A DNA stretch of 64,000 nucleotides. Origin: Adiantum capillus-veneris. Lineage: Eukaryota; Streptophyta; Polypodiopsida; Polypodiales; Pteridaceae. Shown here one piece after another: positions 10,801 through 21,770 of the stretch; the first letter of the stretch is position 1; every line of letters begins with the position of its first letter. The stretch covers positions 76,432,912 through 76,496,911 of the forward strand of contig CM043963.1 in assembly GCA_014529385.2 (NCBI GenBank), in the 5' to 3' direction. Under the pieces are notes generated by a model that searched no databases, had not been told where the DNA came from, and saw nothing but the letters and a program-made list of their open reading frames with translations. A program made the translations under genes and the position numbers.

Positions 10801-11334
10801 GAGGCGCCTAAAATAATCAGAGACAACCTTAGCTTTTGCCCTCTACCAAGGATGCGGACCTGGAAAGAACAAGAATTATTGAAGAAAAGACACCCCACGT
10901 GGCTCAACTACCCAAAGCTACCAGGCTTGAAGGCAGGTGAGAGAATGAGTGAGCAATACATGGTGAAAACCCTAACGGGCGCCATTAAATTGTTCACTGG
11001 CTCACCTGACCTCTCTTGCATTATGCTCAGGAAGATATGTAAAACCCTTCTGGCAGTTTTTGAGATCTTTAAACCTAGACAGACAACTGACAACATATTT
11101 TTCTTCCAAGATACATATAGATGTGCGTAAGAATTGTCTGCTCAACCTTCCCATGAGGTGATACATGACCTCTACCAGCGAATAATGTTTTTGCCCTTGT
11201 ACCATCTCCAGGCCTTTGAAGAAGCCTTCTACACCGGTTTCTTCACCATCGATATAGATATATTCGGCCCTACATTACTGGCACAACATGCACGATATGA
11301 GTCTGTTCTGAAGATGCGCGAAATCCTCCATTGA
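7883..11334 (+). pseudogene. Element A: large 3' ORF, coiled-coil protein of unknown function
   Basis: About 1,150 codons. The frame is continuous from the ATG at 7883 to about 9740, then shifted by one base to the TGA at 11332; stops lie at 8444, 8726, 9092, 9185, 9290, 9644, 10039, 10117, 10303, 10327, 10531 and 11128. Rough layout: basic start KSPAKKKR, N-terminal domain to residue ~280, charged/proline linker, long coiled coil ~520-830, C-terminal domain ~890-1150 with HPTWLNYP and FEEAFYTGFF. Homologous copies are in D (21771-22181) and E (27033-29900). I see no signal peptide or membrane segment, so it sits where env would but does not look like one. I do not recognise the family. Confidence 0.75.
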
Positions 11335-11373
11335 AGAAGTAGTTCTACTGTCATGTCGGGGACGGCATGATCT

Positions 11374-11387
11374 AGGAGGGGGGGGAG
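11374..11387 (+). promoter_or_regulatory. Element A: polypurine tract
   Basis: AGGAGGGGGGGGAG lies immediately before the TGTTAGCGG start of the LTR. This is the expected plus-strand primer site for reverse transcription. The flanking ACGGCATGATCT also precedes an internal polypurine tract of element G at 53261. Confidence 0.85.
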
Positions 11388-12320
11388 TGTTAGCGGCTGG
11401 ACACACTCAACGGAGGATGATTGCCCGGCGGGATACTAATTTCCTTTGTGATCATTCCTTAATTGAGAAGAAACCGTCATTTCACCTTTGTAAATAGTGG
11501 GTCTTGCAGAAGCTTCCAAATTGTATCCCATTTTTAACATTTAGACTTAGTAAATGGTTAAATTGGAACATTAGGGTTTGAGATTGTAAGGTATTTATAC
11601 CACTTTTGATCTTAATGCAAAGGACCTTTTGTCATTTTCATAAGTTTGTCTGTGTGAATTGAGCGTACTCTGTGTAAGAGAGATAATGAGAGTTCAAAGC
11701 TTTGCTATGCGTGCCATGGTGATCCGTTTGAAGAACCGAGAAGTGCAGCTCCTTGCTGCCAAAAAGAGCTACGTGCCAAGCTCCATCACTGCACGCGTAC
11801 GGCCTGTTTCTACGAGATAGACCCGCGAGCCTTATCTAGGGTTTCGATGAGTTTCTGGTGTCTGTTTTCTTATTGCAACATATCCACGCGTCCGAATCGA
11901 GATAAGCTACGTATTAGATATGTTAGTTTTAGAAAATGTGGACCTGTAAATTTTGACCAAACATCCTATGCGATTGTGCACATGGTGTTTAGGGTTAGGG
12001 TTGTGGATCACGGACCTTAGGGAGAGCGACCTATTGGCATTAATAGGATTTCCCTCAAGTTCCTTAGCGTTTCGAGAACGTTTGATGGGTATTTGGCCCT
12101 TGAAAGCGTTGTAGGAAATCTCCTCTTGTGTACTCTTGAAGGTTGTAACTTAGACATTGGGTAGAGACCTCTGTAGGAAGTAGTCAATAGTCGTTCGAGT
12201 GTAGGTTGACACCCTATGCTTGCTTCCACGCGCCTGCGGGTCGAGCTTCGTCCTTAGCTGACAAATCTTGTTAGGTGAGTTCTCGCTATGCTAACGTCCA
12301 TCGCGGCGTATCCGCCAACA
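11388..12320 (+). repeat. Element A: 3' LTR
   Basis: 933 bp running from TGTTAGCGG to CCGCCAACA, inverted termini that follow a polypurine tract. Its last ~60 bp (GTTCTCGCTATGCTAAC...) resemble the LTR end of element C beside its primer site (20897-20960, minus strand). A TATA-like TATTTATACC lies near 11592. The 5' LTR is off the window, so pair divergence cannot be measured. Confidence 0.75.
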
Positions 12321-12873
12321 CAATGGCAGGCTCATCTCATCTACCATGCTAATTACTAAGCTAAGCTATGCTATTAGAGTGATTATGTGAGGAGGATACT
12401 TCTTTCTCGTAAGATACCTCTTCTTCCTCTCAATCTATCCTCATTCCCTACTAGCTCTCACCATTTTTGAAGGTGTGTGAGGTCTTGGGACTCAAGCTAG
12501 GGACACTAGGTGTGTTTTTCAAGCATAATTTTGTGTTTGAAGCTTCCATCTTCATTACACCAACTAGTTTTATCAAGGAACACAAAGATTGTATTGTACA
12601 AAAGTCTCCTTTGATGGCAGAACCTATAATATAAAGCCTTTATGGAGGGGGGACCGGCTCCATGTAAATCTGGTCCTCACTTGTTTTCAATTGTTCTATT
12701 TCTCTCTCTTTTCAAGTATTGTCAATGCCAAATTAGCTAGGTGTAAATTGCTATGTTGCTTTCTCAATTAAGTACTCTCTCTATGCTAATTAGGAACTTG
12801 TTCTTAATAATGAAATGCTCACTATGTTATCAATTTCCACTACACACAAGTTACTAGTGCATTAAATGTTACA
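12321..12873 (+). repeat. Element B: end part of chromovirus 5' LTR, interrupted by A
   Basis: This sequence recurs inverted at 24504-25054, with shared blocks such as ACACAAAGATTGTATTGTACAA and TACACACAAGTTACTAG. It ends GTTACA next to a methionine-type primer site. Its left limit at CAATGG coincides with the end of A's LTR, so A appears to have inserted inside this LTR and removed its first part from view. Confidence 0.75.
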
Positions 12874-12874
12874 T

Positions 12875-12892
12875 TGGTATCATAGCTATTGG
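12875..12892 (+). promoter_or_regulatory. Element B: primer binding site, initiator-Met type
   Basis: TGGTATCATAGC follows the LTR end by one base. The common plant Met-tRNA primer site is TGGTATCAGAGC, so there is one visible mismatch. Confidence 0.75.
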
Positions 12893-13285
12893 TTTCTCTT
12901 TTCTTGATCAAGAAGAGAGTTCCTCAAGCTTGCTACAAATGGTTGGTGTTATTAATTGCAAAAGAGTAAGTAGAATAGGTATTTTTCATTCTTGAAGCAC
13001 GCTTGCTTTATGCAGTTAACGGGGACACTTTTGAGAGCTATGGTCTTAATATTGGAGTTCTATTGGGCTTGCTTATGGCTTAACCATTATTGAGCTATTA
13101 GAAGCTTGACAGGAACTGGTGCTCTCTTGGCTCTGTTGAACCCTCTCTTCTATTCCTTGCAATTAATAATATTCAAGCCATGGGTATAGATGCTTGAGTG
13201 CTTATCTTTGAAGGTAAAGAGGAGTAGCAACTAGGGCTTAAAGTGCCAAAGTACAAGTAAAAGTTTACACCGAAAATTTGCTAGT

Positions 13286-14896
13286 ATGGCTGACAAAGGA
13301 AAAGAGATTGAAAGAATGTTGATAGTTTTGATTTTCCTAAGGAAAGAGCAACTAATGATGCCCCTATGCTTGTAAACTATCTTGTTTCTAGGCTTCAACA
13401 AGCCCTGGGCAACCCATCCCTCCAAGGTGAAGTGCTACAGCAATTGTGCACCCATGGTATTCTCCAAACTCCCCACCAAGAAGAGAGAGTACCTAGGAAG
13501 CCTCCTAGTGAGACTTCCAAAAGAGGACTCTCTCCAATAAGGGAAGAATAAGAGAATACGTACGAAGGGCTCAAAAATCTACTACTTGATGATGCATCTC
13601 CTTCCCAAAGGAGAACTCAAGTTTCAATGGTAGAGCCCCCACCGAAAGAACAAGAAAGAAGTGAGTCTCCTGCCACCTCGGCGGAGATGGATCCTCAAAG
13701 ACGGCAAGCAAAATGGTCTCCAACACCCCCTAAATGGAGAAGACCATTGCACACTTCTCTACACCATAATTCAAAGAGGGACGAGAGAAAACAAGAGAAG
13801 AAAAAGGCGAGAAAGAGGCCACCCTCTTCTTCATCCTCTTCCTCTTTTGAAGAAAGTGATGGTGCAGACAAGGAGGAACAAGGGAAGAAAAAGTCAAGAA
13901 AGAGGTCACCCTCTTCTCCATCCTCCTCATACTCTTCCTCTTCTGAAGAAAGTGATGGTGCAGCTCTTGAACGACCTAAAAGAAGAGGCCATAGGAAATC
14001 CTATGCCGCATGGAAGAGGTCATCCAAGCTCAACAAGTTCAAAGAGGGAGGAAAGAGAATCTCTTTCCTTACCTACGATGGCATCTTTGGTGCTACAGAC
14101 AAAGTCTTGGTCTTCATCCAACAATTCGATGCGGCGTTTGGAGATGAGGGCTTCACAGAGTCCTCTAAGCTATGTCATGTAGCTATGCATTTTCAAAAGT
14201 CCGCCAGGAAATGGTGGTCTAGCCTATGAGCAAACGGTGAAGCTCCATGGATGTGGAAAGCTTTAAGAGCTTCCATCATGAAGCAGTTTTTGGCTACCGA
14301 TGCCAAAGACAAAGTACTCACTGAATGGCAAAGCTTGAAGCTCTCTCTACCTACAAATCTATTCACAAATATGTAGACAAGTTTTGGGATTTACATCTCA
14401 AAGCCACTGTCTTCAAAAAGATGGATTTTGGAGAGCAAAACTACAATTTCATGCGGGTTTATCTGAGGATATGGTGGAGTATGTCAACTCCCAAAGGCCA
14501 CGCACCATATCTGCGGTCATACACCATACCATGGTGGCTTCACAAATCAATTTCCAACAAGGGGCTAAGAAAAATCTTAAGCCCACAAAAAACAAGGACC
14601 GTAACGAGCCTAAGGGGAAGGGCAATATCCAAAAGTCTCCCAAAGGCAACAACAACAAAGCTAAGGAGAAGGAAGTTTATAAAGGCAAAAATAAACTCTC
14701 TCCTGAAGAGCTAGAGTGTTATAAAAAAGATAACCATTGTTTCAAGTGCGGGGAGCAAGGGCATGCCTATCGTGCTTGCCCCCACAAGAATACACATAAT
14801 GAGCCTCCTAGAGCTACCTTGGTCGAAATTCAAGAAAAGGATGCTCATCACAAAGGATCTCCTCTATGTCATGCTTGGGTAAAGGTAAGAGAACAT
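13286..14896 (+). pseudogene. Element B: gag with zinc knuckle
   Basis: Starts with MADKGKEIE at 13286, then is broken into open pieces in different frames (13366-13551, 13627-14229, 14384-14923). It has a Ser/Arg/Lys-rich stretch with an internal imperfect duplication (two KKKxRKR-SPSSxSS blocks, about 13800-13970), a capsid-like KLCHVAMHFQKSARKWW segment near 14165-14220, and a canonical CX2CX4HX4C zinc knuckle (CFKCGEQGHAYRAC) at 14738-14779. The coding sequence runs to KVREHDA near 14896, where the following protease is inverted. Gag forms the particle and binds element RNA. Frameshifts and stops make this copy non-functional. Confidence 0.8.
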
Positions 14897-15455
14897 GATG
14901 CTCACAAGGGATATCGTCAATAAAAACGTCTTGAAACCCCTTGAGGAAATTGGATAACTCTAATTCCTTTTGATTATATATATTTTCTTTTGCTAAAGCA
15001 TTAGATTCATTTTGAGGATCTTCAACAAAAATCATGTACACGAAAATAGAGCTCTTTATTGACTTATTGAAAGCTTGCTTATGTACAAGAGGTATGGTAC
15101 TGCCAAACTCCTTAGCATCTATGTACATATCTTTTTCCCTGAACCTAAAGTAGATTTGCCTTTTAGGGAATTTAACATTGGCAACCATGCGATCAAACCA
15201 CGGTGTCCCTAGGATTACATCCTCGCGCTTGAGAGGAGAGATAAAGAAATCCTCCTTGTGCACATAGACTTGGACATGGAGCCTCAATTTCCCAATTAAG
15301 GGAGTGACTGAGGCTTCTTGCCCCTTGAAATCACCATCGGGCAGGTAGGACATCTCCCATCTCATAGGCTTGAATGCCTAGCTTGGTGGCCAACTCTATG
15401 GATATGAAATTGTGAGTAGAAACAGGGTCAAAGAGAATAAAAGACCTCCAAAATG
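14897..15455 (-). pseudogene. Element B: protease block, inverted in place
   Basis: On the minus strand this reads ILFDPVSTHNFIS (protease active-site region, with DPVS where DSGS/DPGS is usual), then DVILGTPWFDRM, then a linker ending FQDVFIDDIP. The plus strand on the left stops at REHDA and on the right resumes with NDNHAIEHF...PNKPPYRV. These flanks fit the two ends of the inverted block when it is read in the normal direction, so it looks like an exact local inversion with little loss. Confidence 0.75.
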
Positions 15456-16310
15456 AGGCAATGACAACCATGCAATTGAACATTTTCTAGGAAGTTCACT
15501 GCCTAATAAACCTCCTTATAGAGTTTCCCAAGCTCAACAAGAGGAGAGTATGTGGCAAGTGCATGGGTTAGTTGAGAAGGGCATGGTTAGGCCTAGCTCA
15601 TCTCCATTTTGTTCATCAGTGTTATTAGTGCAAAAGAAATATGGCACATATCGTATGTGTGTCGACTACAGATCACTAAATAGGATCACTATCAAGAATA
15701 GGTTTCCCATTCCACGGGTAGAAGACCTATTTGATAAGCTACAAGGGTCGACCTACTTCAGTAGGATTGACCTAAAAAGTGGCTACCATCAAATAAGGAT
15801 AGTTGATCAAGACATTGTAAAGATCGCATTTCCCACTACGTTTGGTCTTTACGAGTACATTGTCATGCCTTTTGGCTTGACCAATGCACCAACCACATTT
15901 AACCGCTTGATGTAGAAACTATTTAGGCCTCACCGAACCTTTACTGGAGTGTTCTTTGATGATATAATCATCTACTCTAATTCACTAGACGAACACAAGC
16001 AACACCTCCAGGTAATATTTCAAGTTTATCGAAAGAAAAGTGAGTTTTTCTTACAAGAGATTCAATATTTAGGTCACATTATCTCTCAAGATGACATCCA
16101 AATGGATCCATCAAAGCTAGAGGTAATAAAAGGATGGCCTAATCCAAGGAATTTGCATGAACTAAGAAGCTTTATAGGTATGTGTGCATACTATAGACGC
16201 TTCATAGAAAAGTTCTCACAAATCGTGGGACCATTACATGACCTAACAAAGAAAAATGTTAGGTATATATTGTCCACCAAGGAGAACAATGCTTTCAAAA
16301 ATCTTAAAGG
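15456..16310 (+). pseudogene. Element B: reverse transcriptase
   Basis: RT of the chromovirus type. Motifs in order: [14 protein letters not shown] (about 15495), [48 protein letters not shown], then FFDD (variant of YxDD) at about 15952-15963, YLGHIIS, and CAYYRRFIEKF ending in the thumb. A single in-frame TAG at 15913 interrupts it just before the catalytic strand. RNase H and the integrase core that should follow are missing: the sequence jumps near 16310 to the integrase C-terminus, probably by an internal deletion of over 2 kb. Confidence 0.85.
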
Positions 16311-16625
16311 AAAAACTTGTGCTTACACTATCGGATCTCTCAAAGCCATTGGCTCATACACAATGCTTTCCATGTGAGACTACTAAAGCCTTACAAAGGA
16401 GAGCCACATGAAGAACCAATTATTGAAGACCCACTGGAGATCAAGGACCAAGAAGAGGTGCTGCAGCTAGAGTCCATTCTCCGACACGAAGACAAGGTAT
16501 TACGAGGTGGTAAGACTATCCGACGATATCTTATTAAGTTTAAAAATTATCTTTTTGAAGATGCTAGATGGATGCAAGGCATACAATTGAAGGATAACCT
16601 AAACCTTGTCAATGCTTACCAATGA
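16311..16625 (+). pseudogene. Element B: integrase C-terminus with chromodomain
   Basis: HNAFHVRLLKPYKGE is the usual end of a plant chromovirus integrase. It is followed by ILRHEDKVLRGGK and a chromodomain-like strand (RRYLIKFKNYLFEDARW) at about 16520-16575. Chromodomains in these integrases bind chromatin marks and guide insertion. Only this end survives. The open segment starts in unrelated sequence at the deletion junction and stops at 16623. Confidence 0.8.
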
Positions 16626-16946
16626 TTCCCTAGAGCAAGCAAACGTAAATATGTATAAATGAACAAAGTTTTTGTCTTATAAGACTCTCTTTTTCTTTAG
16701 GATCATGTTTGTGGAGATGACGTCTCCCGAACACCAAGTAAATCTTGTCACTCTACTATGGAAGATTGATACGGACTAATGTGCAGACATGCTTGTGGCA
16801 GCTAACGCTCTCAAGCACCAAATGGACTAGTCATCCATTCTGGGTCGATGTCGTAGGGTAAAATAGGGGTCCTCTACCCACTAGCAAACGGACTAATGAC
16901 TAGGCTTTATCTTCTCTACCTCATAGTCGCGGACGACTATGATTTC
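16626..16946 (+). other. Element B: 3' untranslated region
   Basis: No coding signal. The last ~130 bp (TCCTCTACCC ... GGACGACTATGATTT) match the minus strand of 63862-64000, the 3' end of another chromovirus copy. That supports a conserved non-coding 3' region of this family. Confidence 0.6.
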
Positions 16947-17570
16947 AAGAGAGAGGTAATGTCCTAAAAACTAATATCTAATACTCCCAAATGATTCTCT
17001 CATGTTAAACTGATCATTTAATATGGGGAAGTACCAAGAGAGTAAAATCTAGAATATTGATAAGGCTGCAGACCAATCTCTGTTCGGGATCCAAAGGAGG
17101 GAAAATAGGGATCCAAAGGGGGATAGACTGCAAAAGAGAAATGTACTTAAATTGGGCTTAAAAGACCTAAGGTTCAGCTCATTAAGACTTCCATAGACTA
17201 AGGTTCCAAAAATTAAACCTTTTATCCAATGGCCAAAGCACAGGGGAATTGGATGGACATGGAAAGACTAAAAAGTCTTCCCACATCCCTAGGAAGGAGG
17301 GGGCGATCCCATTTTGTAGGGGATGAAAGAGAAACACACACACACACTCCATCCTCTCCGATCTCCTCCATCGATGCCGTTGTGATTGGCACATTGTAGT
17401 CCTCATACATCCGTGCACTATGAGGGGCTACCTCTATGACATACGACCAGTTTGGTATGCAAACGTTGTAGGATGAAATACCACCTGCAAGAGCCACATA
17501 ACTTACCTGAGTGCTTCCAGACCACCAGTCCTCTAAAATAGGATGTTAAATATTTACATAATTACTTGTT
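16947..17570 (+). repeat. Element B: polypurine tract and start of 3' LTR
   Basis: The purine tract AAGAGAGAGGTAA (16947-16959) is followed by TGTCCTAAAAACTAATATC at 16960. The LTR start resembles that of element F at 32557 (TGTCATAAAATCTAATATC ... TTAAACTGATCATTTAAT). The right limit is unclear; the sequence passes into GT/GA microsatellites and then a CACTA end. Confidence 0.65.
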
Positions 17571-17574
17571 CACA

Positions 17575-17708
17575 ATGTGTGTGTGCGTGTGTGGGAGAGA
17601 GGGAGAGAGAGAAAGAGGGGAAGGGAACATGAGAGGGAGGAAAGGGAAGGAGCATACCTAGCTCTCCTTCATCTCCTCATGTGTGTGTGTGTGTGTGCGT
17701 GTGTGTGG

Positions 17709-17750
<42 letters not shown>
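17575..17750. repeat. GT and GA microsatellites
   Basis: Two blocks of (GT)n followed by (GA)n, near 17575-17620 and 17680-17750. The reading frames across them are trivial. Confidence 0.9.
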
Positions 17751-17751
<1 letters not shown>

Positions 17752-17759
17752 GCACGTGT

Positions 17760-17984
17760 ATACCTGTTTTGCTAGAGCGCCAAAACTCAGATATGAGATT
17801 TGAGTTTTTGGCGCTCTCAGATTATTTTTTTACCCTATCGGTGTCGCTATGATCGTCGCTACGAGCGTCGCTATACAACAAATAGTATAATGACGCTCAT
17901 AGCGATGATCATAGTGATGCCGTGGATTTTCACATTTGAGCGTCGTACTGCTAGCATCGCTAATATGAAGAACCTCTTGTAGTG
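17760..17984 (-). mobile_element. CACTA transposon end with subterminal repeats
   Basis: On the minus strand the sequence starts CACTACAAGAGGTT at 17984, the classic CACTA terminus, and continues with several copies of AGCGACG / AGCGATG-type subterminal repeats. A hairpin (GAGCGCCAAAACTCA ... TTGAGTTTTTGGCGCTC, 17771-17817) closes the fragment. The opposite terminus is not seen. A second CACTA end with the same first 14 bp is at 60371. Confidence 0.75.
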
Positions 17985-19340
17985 CTTGGGGTTGGTCCCT
18001 ATCCAGGGCCTCTCATGGGCATCCTTTGCATGTTGGTCACGTTTAAGCATGTCTTCTATAGCGTTGGCAGGAGTTGCAATAGTTGGTCCTACTTATGCTG
18101 GCACATTGGATGTACTTCGCTTTCTATGTGAATTGTTAGAGGAGCTCTCCTCGTTGACGATCTCGCACTTATCACACAAGTCAATTGCGTTAAGGCTGCA
18201 TGCTTCCCAAGTCATGTATTTTTTGCTATTCAAAATAGCATGAAAGTATTTGTTTAGTAATCCTAATAAAAATAGTGTGACAAGCCTTTTCTCAATTGGG
18301 ATTTCCAACTTCGGACATCTGCCTATATATTGTCTCATCTGACTCACACTATCTCTGATAGTTTCTCCTTGTTTTTGTTTGAAACTATAGATTTATGCCA
18401 CCGTACTATGTTTGATTCCCATTTTTGAACAAGCACTAACAAATCTCATTTCCAAAGTTGGTCAATTGATTATTAATCTAGGAGGTATGGTCTCAAACCA
18501 GGTTAAAGTTTTTCCCTCTAAGTTCATTCCAAACCCCTCAAACTGTGTATGGAAGTGGGTTATGTGTTCAACTCTCAAAACCTATCTAAAGCTCGCTAAA
18601 TGGTCATACGGATCTCCTAACCCCCCGTTGTATTTTTTGACCCATTTTTGGAAATTTTCTAGTCTGACTCTACGGTGTGTTCAATACCCGCTCTCTCTCT
18701 TTTAGCCAGTGTTTCTCCCATTAAACCTTCAAACCTTCAATCTCCTTTGGATTCATCATAACAAAATTATTGTTATGACAATTCCTAAAGAGGTGGACAT
18801 GTAGTTATACTAAACCCTTCTCCTTGATCTTGATAATATACACGATTTTCAAGGGTGTTAGTTGTCTTAGTAAATACGTGACATTGTTGTCTTCCCAACA
18901 ATAGACTCCAAGCCAAGGGTTGTTAGTGGGTATGCGCTTCAAAGGTTTTGTATCTATCAAGTCATATACTTCTAATTCTAGCACGTGAGTTTCTTCTTTC
19001 ACAGTCTTATTATTAGGAATTAGAGTATCAACCTCTTATCCCCACTACTGAATCAAGAGCCTGTATCTTGAGTAGTATTGCACCCCATTTTGGTCCATAT
19101 AGAAGTTTTCTTGTTTGTTCGCCCTAACCTCCCCTTCAAACTTGATGGTATGGTCATCTACCCTTACAAAAAAATCCTCCTTTGGATCCAAGTAAACCTG
19201 GGCTTCATACTTGTTGGTTTTGAAGAAAGTCAAGAATATGCTTGAACTTGAGAGAGGTCCCAGTTCTTCATTGAGTTGAAAAAGAAGACATCTCGGAGCT
19301 TGAGTCAAAATAAGTGTCCGACGCTTCTTCCACAATAGTT
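17985..19340 (-). pseudogene. Element C: gag remnant (A/G family)
   Basis: Minus-strand pieces at 18093-18347, 18805-19002 and 19045-19335. The piece with MTWEACSLNAI and SQMRQYIGRC matches the gag of element G (TTWEAVTMNAI; DFISRLKNLN), including the preceding pattern of leucine-rich helices. The upstream pieces are only weakly recognisable. CACTA DNA abuts it at 17984 and the rest of gag is missing on that side. Several stops and shifts are present, so it is dead. The match to G is by eye and moderate. Confidence 0.65.
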
Positions 19341-20876
19341 TCTAATGTTCTCCCTTGGTTTACACTCTCTTATGTGGATGCTCTGCTCCTATTCTTCCAC
19401 ACTAGTTTCTAATGGTCTCCTTTGGTTTACACTCTCTTCTATGGATGCTTTGCTCCTATTCTCTCCTAAGGTACCCAAGTTTTCCAAAAATCTACTAGAT
19501 CTTAAGTTCATATATGGGCTCACACAACTTAATTGAACAGATACTTCAAACCTAGAAAGTTGCCTTTGGTTTTAGACATAGTGCTTTCGCTCCTTGTCTC
19601 GCCCTTTTTTGCAGAGTTGTGATTCCCTACACTCTAGCACTTCAAACCGTATGTGATTCCACAATTGTTAATCTGAAGTCACAAAACATCTAATAATTCC
19701 TTTCTCCAAGCATTGGATACACCCAATATGCCCCAGCTGAGAAATTTTGCACTGGCTATCTTAGGCGCGCATAAGATGGTTGCACCTCTCTATGGGAGTA
19801 AATTCAACTTTTATCACTTGAACGGGGCCACACAGCTTGACAAAGATATCCTTGGTCTCAAATTCACAAAATGACTTTTATGGTGAGAAATTTATCTTCG
19901 ACGCGCCTAAGATACATCTTTCCTATTTCAACATATGTTTGCTCAATGTGACTTGTGTAGGTTCCTTTATGTGATTTCAAGCTTGTCTAATGAGAGTTTC
20001 ACAAAGTTTGGATAGTTTACCACTGTTTTGTCACCTTTTTTATCTCGTTGTAAAGGTTTCCAGTTTTCTTGGTATTTTTCACCCTTGCACAAGTTCAAAC
20101 TTGTTCAAACTTTCTCAAGAGTTGTATAATGGTTTCATGAAGTAGTGTGAGTTGAAAACTTGGCAAAATACCCCCTCTGGATGGACTTCTATCTTCAGTG
20201 CGCCTAAGATGAAACTCTACCAGAATTTGACATTTTGCAATCTTTACTTCACATATTGATTTTCCCACAAGTTTTAGGATTTATCCACACATTGGGTTCA
20301 AGTTTTAGCCATAACTGAATTTACTTTTATTAATTTTCTCAAAATTTAGCGGTTTTTTCTAGATTAGGGCTTGACCAGGCCTTTTAGTGATCTAAATGTT
20401 TTCAAAATCAAGGGAAATAGTCTAATCAAGTTGGTCTACTACCTTGCAAGTTCAATTTCACAATGTCAATCGCAAAAAACCACTATTGATCTTAGGCGCA
20501 CCTAAGATCGATTTGGCATTTTTTTGGTTTTCTTCAATGCACCTTAGATCAGATGCAATCCTAATGGTTTTCTACTTACCTACTCCTACTGAACATGACA
20601 AAAGAGTGCAGAAAGTGGAAAATTCAGCTTTCAATCTCTAATCTCTAATTTCTACTTAGGTAATACCCTTACCGACCATTAGCTAGTTTCAAGGACCCTT
20701 CACCGAAACTGTCCTACTAAACTAATGCTCCCGAGGTCCTTACCGAGTATCCCTACTCTCAAGCACCTCTCATTTGGTGATAAAGTCAAAAATTGTGTTA
20801 CTCTATCCGAAACTAGAGGAAGTAATGGAAACTTAAGTTAATGCTTTGGGTTTTTCTCTAGTCTAGGTAGCTTCAT
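19341..20876 (-). other. Element C: leader between primer site and gag
   Basis: Non-coding. Contains four copies of a palindrome (separate entry) and a short direct duplication at about 19330-19460 (CTAATG(T/G)TCTCC(C/T)TTGGTTTACACTCTCTT). No convincing ORF. Confidence 0.6.
19758..20508 (-). repeat. Repeated palindrome ATCTTAGGCGCGCCTAAGAT
   Basis: Near-perfect copies at 19758-19777, 19894-19913, 20191-20210 and 20489-20508; the last two spacings are 297 and 298 bp. A fifth copy is at 30336-30355 in element E. The surrounding DNA is poorly conserved compared with the palindrome itself. Confidence 0.75.
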
Positions 20877-20896
20877 CCGTGGCAATGGTGCCAAAA
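20877..20896 (-). promoter_or_regulatory. Element C: primer binding site, tRNA-Asp type
   Basis: On the minus strand TTTTGGCACCATTGCCACGG. It matches the TGGCGCCGCTGCCGGGG of element G except at positions mostly explained by CG decay. It lies directly next to the LTR end. Confidence 0.7.
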
Positions 20897-21770
20897 TGTC
20901 GGTCCGCTACCAAGCCTCACCATATCGATGCTAGCAAAGCGAGAACCACAAACATAAAATTTCAATCTGCCGTGGGACATAGCTGACTCGACTAGAACAT
21001 GGAGGCTACAAGAGATAGATAATCTCATGAAAAACCCAAGTCCAATGTGCTCTTGCCTAGATCGGTCTTAGATGTAACTTTACTTACCCCAAGCCTCACC
21101 CAATGATTTTGTATAGCTATGATGCTCCAAATTCAATGAAACTTACTACCTAGAATGTGCAGAGTATTCTCAACATCCCCATATGCTCAAAAGTCATTTT
21201 TGACACTCAGATAAAACCACGTCTAAGATAAAAAACCTATTTTGGGTAGGTCAGTTTCAGCCTCCAAAGCACTCTATAGTTTCCTTAGGACGTGCTCTAT
21301 CTATCTCTATGGTCAAAAATCAGTTTAGATGCGAGTATTGTGCATAGGGAATGAAAATAGCTTGTAGAGGGACATGACTAAAAACACAACTTTAGCACAA
21401 GAAACTTACGTAGAAAGAGAGAGCTTTCACCTGCGAGCGCATTGGTATGCTCGGATTCACAATGCAACACCGCATAAGGGAGACACGAACAATCAAAAGA
21501 AACAAAGAACTCAAAGTCCTCAGCTACATCGTGCGCTCACTTTCATTATCCAAAAACTTAGGTCTAAAGCTACAAAAAGTTTCTTGTATACCTTAGCCAA
21601 GGTTTATGAAATGGATTCCTAGGCTCAATGGCAAGGCTTGGGAACTGCATTTGGTTACAAAGTTGGAAGCCCTTAGCCCATTTACATTCTTTGACGATCA
21701 ATAATAATACAACAGCTTGGACTTTAATGGGATTTCTCATTAATACATGAGGTTGTGATACAATCAATGG
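20897..21770 (-). repeat. Element C: LTR (right limit uncertain)
   Basis: The minus-strand LTR end reads GGTTCTCGCTTTGCTAGC ... GCGGACCGACA, similar to the end of A's LTR. The beginning of the LTR cannot be located; sequence up to about 21770, where the 3' ORF fragment of D begins, holds no recognisable gene. So an LTR lies between the 3' ORF of D and the primer site of C. Confidence 0.5.

Larger units (their letters stand above)
1..12320 (+). mobile_element. Element A: 3' part of a Ty3/gypsy retrotransposon with second protease and large 3' ORF
   Basis: Order seen on this strand: protease (PR1), acidic linker, an inverted RT/RNase H block, two H2C2 zinc modules, integrase, a second retropepsin-like domain (PR2), W-[IV]-P-K tail, GT-AG intron-like segment, large 3' ORF, polypurine tract, 3' LTR. 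Gag, the primer site and the 5' LTR are outside the window. Many stops and a few frameshifts show it is dead. The LTR ends at 12320, directly against a chromovirus LTR that resumes at 12321, so A appears to have inserted into that LTR. The matching left flank is off the window, so a target duplication cannot be checked. Confidence 0.85.

Noticed and set aside
7883-11334. Calling the large 3' ORF an envelope gene
   Set aside because: Position fits, but there is no signal peptide, membrane segment or cleavage site visible, and the middle is a soluble coiled coil.
14814-14896. Extension of the minus-strand protease frame of B to 14814
   Set aside because: The plus strand there still encodes the gag end (CHAWVKVREHDA), so the minus-strand extension is accidental.
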